Part shown: in pieces, positions 13,467-64,000 of the stretch | How positions within the stretch are numbered: the first letter of the stretch is position 1 | Layout of the letters: every line of letters begins with the position of its first letter | Origin: Pseudorasbora parva | Taxonomy: Eukaryota > Chordata > Actinopteri > Cypriniformes > Gobionidae | Assembly: GCF_024679245.1 (NCBI RefSeq) | Contig: NC_090187.1 | Location: 158,501-222,500, forward strand | DNA: 64,000 nt | Reading direction: 5' to 3' | Program-made: the position numbers and the translations under genes | The notes under the pieces: model-generated | The model's input: the letters and a program-made list of their open reading frames with translations, nothing else | Databases searched by the model: none | Told to the model about the DNA's origin: nothing

Positions 13467-16400
13467 ATATCACATGCATCTGTTATTACATCACATGCAT
13501 CTGTTATTATATCACATGTATCTGTTATTACATCACATGCATCTGTTATTATATCACATGCATCCATTATATCACATGCATCCCTTATTATATCACATGC
13601 ATCCATTATATGACATGCATCCGTTATTATATCACATGCATCTGTTATTACATCACATGCATCTGTTATTATATCACATGCATCTGTTATTATATCACAT
13701 GCATCCATTATATCACATGCATCTGTTATTATATCACATGCATCCGTTATTATATCACATGCATCTGTTATTATATCACATGCATCCGTTATTATATCAC
13801 ATGCATCTGTTATTATATCACATGCATCCATTATATCACATGCATCTGTTATTATATCACATGCATCCATTATATCACATGCATCCATTATATCACATGC
13901 ATCTGTTATTATATCACATGCATCCATATCACATGCATCCGTTATTATATCACATGCATCTGTTATTATATCACATGCATCTGTTATTACATCACATGCA
14001 TCTGTTATTATATCACATGCATCCATTATTATATCACATGCATCCATTATTTCACATGCATCCATTATATCACATGCATCCGTTATTATATCACATGCAT
14101 CTGTTATTATATCACATGCATCCATTATATCACATGCATCCGTTATTATATCACATGCATCCATTATATCACATGCATCCGTTATTATATCACATGCATC
14201 TGTTATTATATCACATGCATCCGTTATTATATCACATGCATCTGTTAATATATCACATGCATCCGTTATTATATCACATGCATCCATTATTATATCACAT
14301 GCATCTGTTATTACATCACATGCATCCATTATATCACATGCATCTGTTATTACATCACATGCATCTGTTATTATATCACATGCATCCATTATATCACATG
14401 CATCCGTTATTATATCACATGCATCCATTATATGACATGCATCCGTTATTATATCACATGCATCCGTTATTATATCACATGCATCCATTATATCACATGC
14501 ATCCGTTATTATATCACATGCATCCATTATATCACATGCATCCGTTATTATATCACATGCATCCATTATATGACATGCATCCGTTATTATATCACATGCA
14601 TCCATTATATCACATGCATCCGTTATTATATCACATGCATCTGTTATTATATCACACGCATCTGTTATTATATCACATGCATCCGTTATTATATCACATG
14701 CATCCGTTATTATATCACATGCATCTGTTATTATATCACATGCATCTGTTATTATATCACATGCATCCATTATATCACATGCATCCATTATATCACATGC
14801 ATCCATTATATCACATGCATCTGTTATTATATCACATGCATCCATATCACATGCATCCGTTATTATATCACATGCATCTGTTATTATATCACATGCATCT
14901 GTTATTACATCACATGCATCTGTTATTATATCACATGCATCCATTATATCACATGCATCCGTTATTATATCACATGCATCCGTTATTATATCACATGCAT
15001 CCATTATATCACATGCATCCGTTATTATATCACATGCATCCATTATATCACATGCATCCGTTATTATATCACATGAATCCATTATATCACATGCATCCGT
15101 TATTATATCACATGCATCCATTATATCACATGCATCCGTTATTATATCACATGCATCCATTATATCACATGCATCCATTATATCACATGCATCCGTTATT
15201 ATATCACATGCATCTGTTATTATATCACATGCATCCATTATATCACATGCATCCGTTATTATATCACATGCATCCATTATATCACATGCATCCATTATTA
15301 TATCACATGCATCCATTATATCACATGCATCCATTATTATATCACATGCATCTGTTATTATATCACATGCATTATTATATCACATGCATCCGTTATTATA
15401 TCACATGCATCCGTTATTATATCACATGCATCCATTATATCACATGCATCCGTTATTATATCACATGCATCCGTTATTATATCACATGCATCTGTTATTA
15501 TATCACATGCATCCGTTATTATATCACATGCATCCATTATTATATCACATGCATCCGTTATTATATCACATGCATCCATTATATCACATGCATCTGTTAT
15601 TATATCACATGCATCCGTTATTATATCACATGCATCCATTATATCACATGCATCTGTTATTATATCACATGCATCCGTTATTATATCACATGCATCTGTT
15701 ATTATATCACATGCATCCGTTATTATATCACATGCATCTGTTATTATATCACATGCATCCGTTATTATATCACATGCATCCGTTATTATATCACATGCAT
15801 CCGTTATTATATCACATGCATCTGTTATTATATCACATGCATCCGTTATTATATCACATGCATCTGTTATTATATCACATGCATCCATATCACATGCATC
15901 CGTTATTATATCACATGCATCTGTTATTATATCACATGCATCTGTTATTATATCACATGCATCCGTTATTATATCACATGCATCCGTTATTATATCACAT
16001 GCATCCGTTATTATATCACATGCATCCATTATATCACATGCATCCGTTATTATATCACATGCATCCGTTATTATATCACATGCATCCGTTATTATATCAC
16101 ATGCATCCGTTATTATATTACATGCATCCGTTATTATATCACATGCATCTGTTATTATATCACATGCATCTGTTATTATATCACATGCATCTGTTATTAT
16201 ATCACATGCATCCGTTATTATATCACATGCATCTGTTATTATATCACATGCATCCGTTATTATATCACATGCATCTGTTATTATATCACATGCATCCGTT
16301 ATTATATCACATGCATCCGTTATTATATCACATGCATCCGTTATTATATCACATGCATCTATTATATCACATGCATCCGTTATTATATCACATGCATCTG

Positions 16401-17061
16401 TTATTATATCACATGCATCCATATCACATGCATCCGTTATTATATCACATGCATCTGTTATTACATCACATGCATCCGTTATTATATCACATGCATCTGT
16501 TATTATATCACATGCATCCATTATATCACATGCATCCGTTATTATATCACATGCATCCGTTATTATATCACATGCATCCGTTATTATATCACATGCATCC
16601 GTTATTATATCACATGCATCCGTTATTATATCACATGCATCCGTTATTATATCACATGCATCCGTTATTATATCACATGCATCTGTTATTATATCACATG
16701 CATCTGTTATTATATCACATGCATCTGTTATTATATCACATGCATCTGTTATTATATCACATGCATCCGTTATTATATCACATGCATCCGTTATTATATC
16801 ACATGCATCTGTTATTATATCACATGCATCTGTTATTATACCACATGCATCCGTTATTATATCACATGCATCTGTTATTATATCACATGCATCCGTTATT
16901 ATATCACATGCATCTGTTATTATATCACATGCATCCGTTATTATATCACATGCATCTGTTATTACATCACATGCATCTGTTATTATATCACATGCATCTG
17001 TTATTATATCACATGCATCCGTTATTATATCACATGCATCCGTTATTATATCACATGCATG
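13467..17061. repeat. Intergenic minisatellite of 21/18/15-bp units between convergent tspan4 and ddb1
   Basis: The long unit reads ATCACATGCATC(T/C)GTT then ATTAT (21 bp). An 18-bp form (ATCACATGCATCCATTAT) and a 15-bp form (ATCACATGCATCCAT) are interspersed. All unit lengths are multiples of three, so frames stay open for kilobases on both strands (1196 codons on +, 648 and 387 on -). The 18- and 15-bp forms concentrate in the first half; the second half is nearly pure 21-bp. Each unit carries TCACATG and the palindrome ATGCAT. Confidence 0.97.
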
Positions 17062-17393
17062 TAGGTCGATTGTGATTGGTCCGTGTTAGTGCTGGCCTTC
17101 TGGAGTCACATTTTGCTAAACTCTTGATTTTCTCTTTGCTCGCTTCTACTCATAATAAAATCATGCACACTCAAATCAATATTTCATGTCCATTTATTTA
17201 TTAATGAAGAGGTCATGTAATACGCAGGATAATGTACAGTCAGCCTCAGCTCTGAGATCTGGGTTTATTGCACAATAATGCCCGTCTGACGGCACATTAC
17301 GCATTCAAGACTGACATCCCTCACCAGAGACAGGAGATTACATTACGACCAAACTCGTTTCTACTGTAATGTGCTTTTATTGAAAGCCTCTCA

Positions 17394-17426
17394 CACACAC
17401 ACACACACTCACACACACACACACAC
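17394..17426. repeat. (CA)n microsatellite in the ddb1 3' flank
   Basis: CA dinucleotide run with one CTCA interruption. Nothing else is recognised in 17062-17460. Confidence 0.8.
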
Positions 17427-17462
17427 CATAAAACGCAACAGGCCCAAAGTACTGAAGGAAAC

Positions 17463-17468
17463 TTTATT
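17463..17468 (-). terminator. ddb1: Candidate poly(A) signal of ddb1
   Basis: AATAAA on the minus strand, about 200 nt past the ddb1 stop codon. It is the first canonical hexamer downstream. Confidence 0.65.
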
Positions 17469-17669
17469 AAAATAAAAGAAGGAACAGAGAAACATCACGA
17501 TGGCAAACGCTTCACTAAACTCCTGCAGATCAGTGCTGCTCGTCTGTGCGCTCGCAGGACAAACGTGAGCGGTGCATGAGGCTGTGAGGGACTCAATTCA
17601 TTCTACAGCAGTGAAGCGCAGCCTCTGGTTTATGTATATCTATGTACAGATCTGTGGCGCTGTGATTGG

Positions 17670-50740
<33,071 letters not shown>

Positions 50741-50865
50741 GGCGTTCACTTTAAACACACGAACGGCCAGAAACGCAGAGAAACGAGTTTAAAGCGAGAT
50801 GCGTCGCATGAAGAGCTCCGATCAGATCAGCAGCAGCAGCACAGCGAGGGAGAGTGAGTGCGAGC
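50741..50865 (-). promoter_or_regulatory. ddb1: Presumed ddb1 5' UTR / proximal promoter
   Basis: CpG-containing sequence just upstream of the start codon. No TATA box is evident. The transcription start is unknown; the assignment rests on position only. Confidence 0.4.
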
Positions 50866-51243
50866 GCGCCGCCTGCGGTCTGGAGGAGTCACTGCACTGC
50901 AGCGCCGCCTGCGGTCTGGAGGAGTCACTGCACTGCAGCGCCGCCTGCGGTCTGGAGGAGTCACTGCACTGCAGCGCCGCCTGCGGTCTGGAGGAGTCAC
51001 AGCACTGCAGCGCCGCCTGCGGTCTGGAGGAGTCACTGCACTGCAGCGCCGCCTGCGGTCTGGAGGAGTCACTGCACTGCAGCGCCGCCTGCGGTCTGGA
51101 GGAGTCACTGCACTGCAGCGCCGCCTGCGGTCTGGAGGAGTCACAGCACTGCAGCGCCGCCTGCGGTCTGGAGGAGTCACAGCACTGCAGCGCCGCCTGC
51201 GGTCTGGAGGAGTCACTGCACTGCAGCGCCGCCTGCGGTCTGG
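50866..51243. repeat. 36-bp GC-rich minisatellite, ~10.5 copies, just upstream of ddb1
   Basis: The unit reads GCGCCGCCTGCGGTCTGGAG then GAGTCACTGCACTGCA; the only common variant is ACTGCACT/ACAGCACT. 36 bp is divisible by three, which explains the open frames on both strands. The unit contains CAGCGCCGCCTG, close to the CTCF core CAGCGCCCCCTG. Confidence 0.95.
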
Positions 51244-52200
51244 ACATAGACAGTAAAAGAAATGGACGGAGGGTTCCCATTGACGTCAACGGCGAAAGAA
51301 TGAAGTCAACCTAGGGGCACTCACTTCCTGATGGCTGAGCGAACTGCGCAGGCTCAGACTGAGCTTGAGGACGTAGATGTGACGTGAGCCTCCTGTCTGA
51401 CAGCTGTAGGTCTTCTAGTAGTTGTGGAAAGCGAAATCTGAATCACGTTGTTTAAATATTTTCTCCCGTTGCTTTTGGCTCACTATGGGCTTCTCCCCAT
51501 TCTTCCCCCTTGACTTTATCAGACTAGTCTCCAGGACATGTCTCCACGTCCCCCCGACTGTCTCATAGACAGTAAAGATTGCCTGCGAGCGTCTCCTCAG
51601 GTCTATACGGTAATTTCTCAACTGTGCGACAGAGTCGCGTTGGTTATGACGCAATCATTAGCCTATTTTTACAAAAACAGCTTGTGCGGGGCGATAGTGT
51701 AAGATACAAGGTAATGGAGCCTTTTATACATTGTCGTGTTTCTTTAGAAATAAACAATGGACAAATGGAGTCTTTAAACGTCTCAGATGCAAAGTTATTC
51801 ACTGTCAAAGTGACTCAAAAATGAATGGGAGTCAATGGGATGCTAACAGCAGGTGATGGCTTGGTTAGCAATGGCAGCCCCTAGGGGTGGAACGCTTTCC
51901 GAGCGCTAGATTACCCCCTTGGGTCTGGAGGAGTCACTGCACTGCAGCGCCGCCTGCGGTCTGGAGGAGTCACTGCACTGCAGCGCCGCCTGCGGTCTGG
52001 AGGAGTCACTGCACTGCAGCGCCGCCTGCGGTCTGGAGGAGTCACTGCACTGCAGCGCCGCCTGCTGTCTGGAGGAGTCACTGCACTGCAGCGCCGCCTG
52101 CGGTCTGGAGGAGTCACTGCACTGCAGCGCCGCCTGCGGTCTGGAGGAGTCACTTTCCCATTCTGGAACTCTATTTTTTTTTACGGTCTATGGTCTGGAA
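51242..52200. mobile_element. Possible composite mobile element enclosing the second 36-bp block
   Basis: The left end has CATAGACAGTAAAAGAAATG; the right end has TTTTTTTTACGGTCTATGG, its approximate inverse. Internally AACCTAGGGGCACTC and GCCCCTAGGGGTGG also recur. Fish repeats with a CATAGACNGTAAAA end are common, but I cannot name the family. Confidence 0.4.
51922..52154. repeat. Second block of the 36-bp repeat, ~6.5 copies
   Basis: Same unit and phase as the block at 50866, ~680 bp away. One copy has CTGCTGTCT instead of CTGCGGTCT. Confidence 0.95.
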
Positions 52201-52329
52201 TGATAAACATTTTTGGAATAAAGCCTCCCAATATGTGTATGTGTGAAAACCATATTTATATATATATATAAAAGTCAATTATGTATGGAAGATGAATAGA
52301 TCAGAAACAATCAGACATGGTTAAAATGA

Positions 52330-52770
52330 TGCCTGCAAATTAGTAATGCATTCTCTGACTACTTTTTTAAGTAATCTAACGGGCTACTATTCCTAAACCA
52401 GTTATCAGATTAAAGTAATTTATCCTAGTCACTGTGATTTACTATTTTATTAATTTTTCTTCGTATATAATATATTTTAGCTCTCGGGGAGAGTATTTTT
52501 TCAGGAAATATTTGTTAATTTCAATTTAAAATGTCAGGAAATACATTGTTGACGTTACTGTTAAAAGTGGACCCAAATACTATGAGTGTTGGCAAAAACG
52601 GCATCTGTCGAGGCGGCGGGGGTGGTGTCGGAAACGGCTGAATATAATAAAGTAGCTTGTTATCTTACTTTTAAAATCAAGTAATCTGTAAAGTAACTAA
52701 GTTACTTTTTAAAGCAGTTATCAGTAATCAGATTACTTTTTCAAAGTAACTGTGGCAACACTGGTGAACT
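52330..52770. repeat. Probable interspersed repeat with AAGTAATC-type ends
   Basis: Contains CTTTTTTAAGTAATCTAACG at one side and AGTAATCAGATTACTTTTTC then AAAGTAACTGTGGCAACACT at the other, a pattern I associate with common fish DNA/SINE repeats. Boundaries and class uncertain. Confidence 0.45.
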
Positions 52771-53695
52771 GTGTAAATACAGGACACGTAAACATTGTTG
52801 TGTAGTTTGCCAGCCGTTTCTGTTTTTCTTTTGATATCGACTGGTTTGTTTTTCCATCGAATTCTAAATAGGCTTGTTATTAATTTAAAAAAAGCAGAAT
52901 CCTCACACGGATCCTCAGTTAATCCGTGATGTTTATTAGCCTCTGCTTCTGCTTCGGTTATAAATATATATGAGGCGATAATGAAGAGTGCGAAGCTCAG
53001 GCTGTCAATCATTCTGGTGTTGCTCCGCGCATGCGCACTGTGCTCAGACTCCGCGGCTGTAGTAAAGTTACTCTTGGCTCCTGTCACACTGATCAAATGA
53101 ATAAATCTGATCATATCTGAGCTCTATTCCAGCTTTCAGCAGGTATGTGTCTCTCGGCAGGTATGCTTACACACACGGTGATGGTTTGTGAGATCGTGTT
53201 TTAGCTCGTTTGCTCTTGAGTTTGACTCTAAAGCTCCAGTTTGGCTTTCGGCAGAATCTCCTTCCCGTATAAATGATTTTATGTGGATTATTTCAGCACA
53301 CACAGAGCTGTCAGGACACTTAAAGAGGATAATTATCGCGTTTTCCTGGAAGAATCGCCTTCAGGCCTCGAGCTAACGGCTACATGTCAACAATAATAAC
53401 AACACAATATGAGCCTGACGCGACATACAGCGACACCATGAGCTCAGCTGTGTCTAATGCTCATTATTATTAATCACTCATTCCTGTTATAGTCTTCTTG
53501 CGGGTTGTTTTGTTCATTAATTCGTTGTTCTCCAGCTCGTGTTTGTAGAAAGTACTCAGAAACAGATCAATAATGATGGTGAAGATGAAATAATAAGTCC
53601 GAGCCTCTGTGAAGTTATGACAGTAGTGTGACCTTCAGATCTGAATGTTGGCAGGTTATTTATAAACAGTGCTGACGTCATCAGTATATGTGAAA
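52771..53695. other. Intergenic, no feature recognised
   Basis: Mixed composition between ddb1 and pdpr. The open frame at 52728-53114 (minus) overlaps the repeat and resembles nothing I know. Confidence 0.4.
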
Positions 53696-53699
53696 AAGT

Positions 53700-54640
53700 G
53701 TATTTGCTGAAATACTTGAAGAGCTGACCCCTGAAGGTGTGCTGTGGTATCTGGCACCAAGATGTTAGCAGCAGATCCTTTAAGTCCTGTAAGTTTGGAC
53801 TTGTTTGTTCAGCTCATCCCACAGATGCTCGATTGGATTGAGATCTGGGGAATCTGGAGGCCGAGTCGACGCCTCAAACTGGTTGTTGTGCTCCTCAAAC
53901 CATTCCTGGAGCATTTGTGCTTTGTGTCAGGAGCATTATCCTGCTGGAAGAGCCACAGCCACCAGAATACCGTTTCCATCAAAGGCTGAACATGGTCTCA
54001 GCAATGCTTAGGTAGGTGGAGCGTGTCAAAGGAACATCCACATGGATGGAGGACCCAAGGTTTCCCAGCAGAACATTGGCCAAAGCATCACACTGCCTCC
54101 GCCGGCTCGCCTTCTTCCCATAGTGCATCCTGGGGCCGTGTGTTCCTCAGGTAAGCCCCACACACACACACCCGGCCATCCACGTGATGTAGAAGAACAT
54201 GTGATTCCTCAGACCAGGCCACCTTCTTCCATTGCTCCGTGGTCCAGTTCTGACGCTCACGTGCCACTGTTGGTGCTTTTGGCGGGGTCAGGGGTCAGAG
54301 GTCACCCTATGCCGCCCCATACGCCTCAAACTGAGCTGCTCTGTGTATTCTGACAGCTTTCTATCAGAACCAGCATTAACTTCTGGAGCAGTGTGAGCTC
54401 CAGTAGCTCGTCTGTTTGATCGGACCCCACGGGCCAGCCTTCGCTCCCCACGGTCATCAATGAGCCTTGGCCGCCCATGACCCTGTGGCCGGTTCTCCAC
54501 TGGTCCTTCCTTGGAGCACTTTTGATAGATACTGACCACTGCAGACCGGGAACAGCCCACAAGAGCTGCAGTTCTGGAGATGCTCTGACCCAGTCGTCTA
54601 GCCGTCACAATCTGGCCAAACTCGCTCAAATCTGATCTGT
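53700..54640 (-). mobile_element. Decayed Tc1/mariner-like transposon upstream of pdpr
   Basis: The minus strand begins with [40 protein letters not shown], a paired helix-turn-helix N-terminus typical of this superfamily, then [16 protein letters not shown]. Downstream, in other frames, are remnants of the catalytic part. Several frameshifts and stops; inactive. Confidence 0.8.
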
Positions 54641-54851
54641 GTGTATGAACAATGGATGTTAAACGTTTTAAGTTTGTGTGTACTCTTATATTTTAACCAG
54701 TGTTTCCCCGTGAAGGGTTAGTAGATGTTGATATGCTGTGTAGTCCAGTCCGCTTTATTTCTCCAGCGCGTTATAGCGTACGGATTCCCAGCGGCTCAGT
54801 CATAAACAGGAGGATAACTCCATCATATATGAGACGGGTTCAGTTACAGCA

Positions 54852-54852
<1 letters not shown>

Positions 54853-54901
<49 letters not shown>
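54853..54901. repeat. (CA)n microsatellite, ~24 units
   Basis: Pure CA run about 150 bp upstream of the pdpr start codon. Confidence 0.92.
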
Positions 54902-54905
<4 letters not shown>

Positions 54906-55014
54906 GCTGTATAGCCGCTCTGCAGAAGAGAATAGTTATTATTCAGTTCACGTTGAGTTCTCATCTGATAGTGTGAGTGAATCCATAATATCACTGAACA
55001 TGAAGTGTGTGTGT

Positions 55015-55040
55015 TCAGTGTGTGTGTGTGTGTGTGTGTG
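55015..55040 (+). repeat. (GT)n in the pdpr 5' UTR/promoter
   Basis: Short GT run ending 14 nt before the start codon. Confidence 0.75.
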
Positions 55041-55053
55041 AGGCGGCAGAGCC

Positions 55054-63012
<7,959 letters not shown>

Positions 63013-63021
63013 GTGAGTATC

Positions 63022-64000
63022 TCACACACACACACACACACACACTCTGAAGCAGAGCTGCTCGATTAATCGCTAAAAGATGCCGATCTCGACACACACA
63101 CACACACACTCTGAAGTAGAGCTGCTCGATTAATCGCTAAAAGATGCCGATCTCGACACTCACTCACACACACACACACACACACACTGAAGCAGAGCTG
63201 CTCGATTAATCGCTAAAAGATGGCGATCTCGACACTCACTCACACACACATACACACACACACTCTGGAGTAGAGCTGCTCGATTAATCGCTAAAAGATG
63301 CCGATCTCAACACACACACACACACACACAATCTGAAGTAGAGCTGCTCGATTAATCGCTAAAGGATGCCGATCTCGACACACACACAATCTGAAGTAGA
63401 GCTGCTCGATTAATCGCTAAAGGATGCCGATCTCGACACACACACACACGCACGCACTCACACACACACACTGAAGTAGAGCTTCTCGATTAATCGCTAA
63501 AAGATGCCGATCTCAACACTCACTCACACACACACACACACTGAAGTAGAGCTTCTTGATTAATCGCTAAAAGATGCCGATCTCGACACACACACAATCT
63601 GAAGTAGAGCTTCTTGATTAATCGCTAAAAGATGCCGATCTCGACACACACACACACTCTGAAGTAGAGCTGCTCGATTAATCGCTAAAGGATGCCGATC
63701 TCGACACACACACACACACACACACACACTCTGAAGTAGAGCTGCTCGATTAATCGCTAAAGGATGCCGATCTCGACACACACACGCACGCACTCACACA
63801 CACACACTGAAGTAGAGCTTCTCGATTAATCGCTAAAAGATGCCGATCTCAACACTCACTCACACACACACACACACACTGAAGTAGAGCTTCTCGATTA
63901 ATCGCTAAAAGATGCCGATCTCGACACACACACACACACACACAATCTGAAGTAGAGCTGCTCGATTAATCACTAAAGGATGCCGATCTCGACACACACA
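63022..64000 (+). repeat. pdpr intron 9: ~65-bp composite repeat with (CA)n linkers, to window end
   Basis: The unit is CTGAAGTAGAGCTGCTCGAT, TAATCGCTAAAAGATGCCGA, TCTCGACAC, then a (CA)n linker. About 14 copies to the window edge. It begins a few bases after the exon 9 donor. Confidence 0.95.

Noticed and set aside
13388..17075. Very long open frames (up to 1196 codons) of MHPLLYHMHL / DACDIITDACDI type repeats
   Set aside because: They are open on both strands and in several frames because every unit length is a multiple of three and the unit lacks stops. Low complexity, no splice context, no homology. Treated as minisatellite.
50822..52246. Open frames of ACGLEESLHCSA-type repeats on both strands
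   Set aside because: A 36-bp repeat without stops gives this automatically; it lies in the ddb1 upstream region.
63022..64000. CRISPR-like spacing in pdpr intron 9
   Set aside because: Spacers are (CA)n microsatellite, not unique sequence.

Overview
This is a teleost fish genomic window, most likely a cyprinid or close relative. The evidence is multi-exon vertebrate genes with GT-AG introns, Tc1/mariner elements, fish-type LINE tails, a TTAA foldback MITE and very large (CA)n/minisatellite content. Nothing prokaryotic is present. By eye, about half of the 64 kb is tandem repeat.

Layout. (1) 1-11254, + strand: the last four coding exons of tspan4 (tetraspanin 4), with an 8.3-kb, 47-bp minisatellite filling one intron. 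(2) 11255-17460: 3' flank, spacer and a 3.6-kb array of 21/18/15-bp units between the convergent 3' ends of tspan4 and ddb1. (3) 17463-50740, - strand: a complete ddb1 gene (UV-damaged DNA-binding protein 1, the CUL4 E3 ligase adaptor). I could place all 27 coding exons. They sum to 3423 nt, giving an intact 1140-residue protein, the same length as human DDB1. (4) 50741-55053: the upstream regions of the head-to-head genes ddb1 and pdpr, holding two blocks of a 36-bp GC-rich repeat and a decayed Tc1/mariner-like element. (5) 55054-64000, + strand: the first nine coding exons of pdpr (regulatory subunit of pyruvate dehydrogenase phosphatase), continuing past the window edge.

The exons are clean and conserved; the novelty is in the introns. 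Two ddb1 minisatellites are made of an exon-intron junction. The 61-bp unit of intron 13 carries the last ~19 nt of exon 13 plus its 5' splice site, about 90 times. Intron 24 carries 19 extra copies of the last ~37 nt of exon 24 plus its donor, each preceded by a (CA)nCAG that looks like an acceptor. Four further arrays (tspan4; ddb1 introns 9, 21, 22) begin at position +4/+5 of the donor, exactly where splice-site constraint ends. I propose donor-anchored tandem expansion as the most interesting and possibly undescribed phenomenon here. ddb1 intron 25 is also a 72-nt AT-AC intron with U12-type signals.

The three genes are not functionally coupled as far as the sequence shows. tspan4 is a membrane organiser, ddb1 a nuclear ubiquitin-ligase adaptor and pdpr a mitochondrial matrix regulator.
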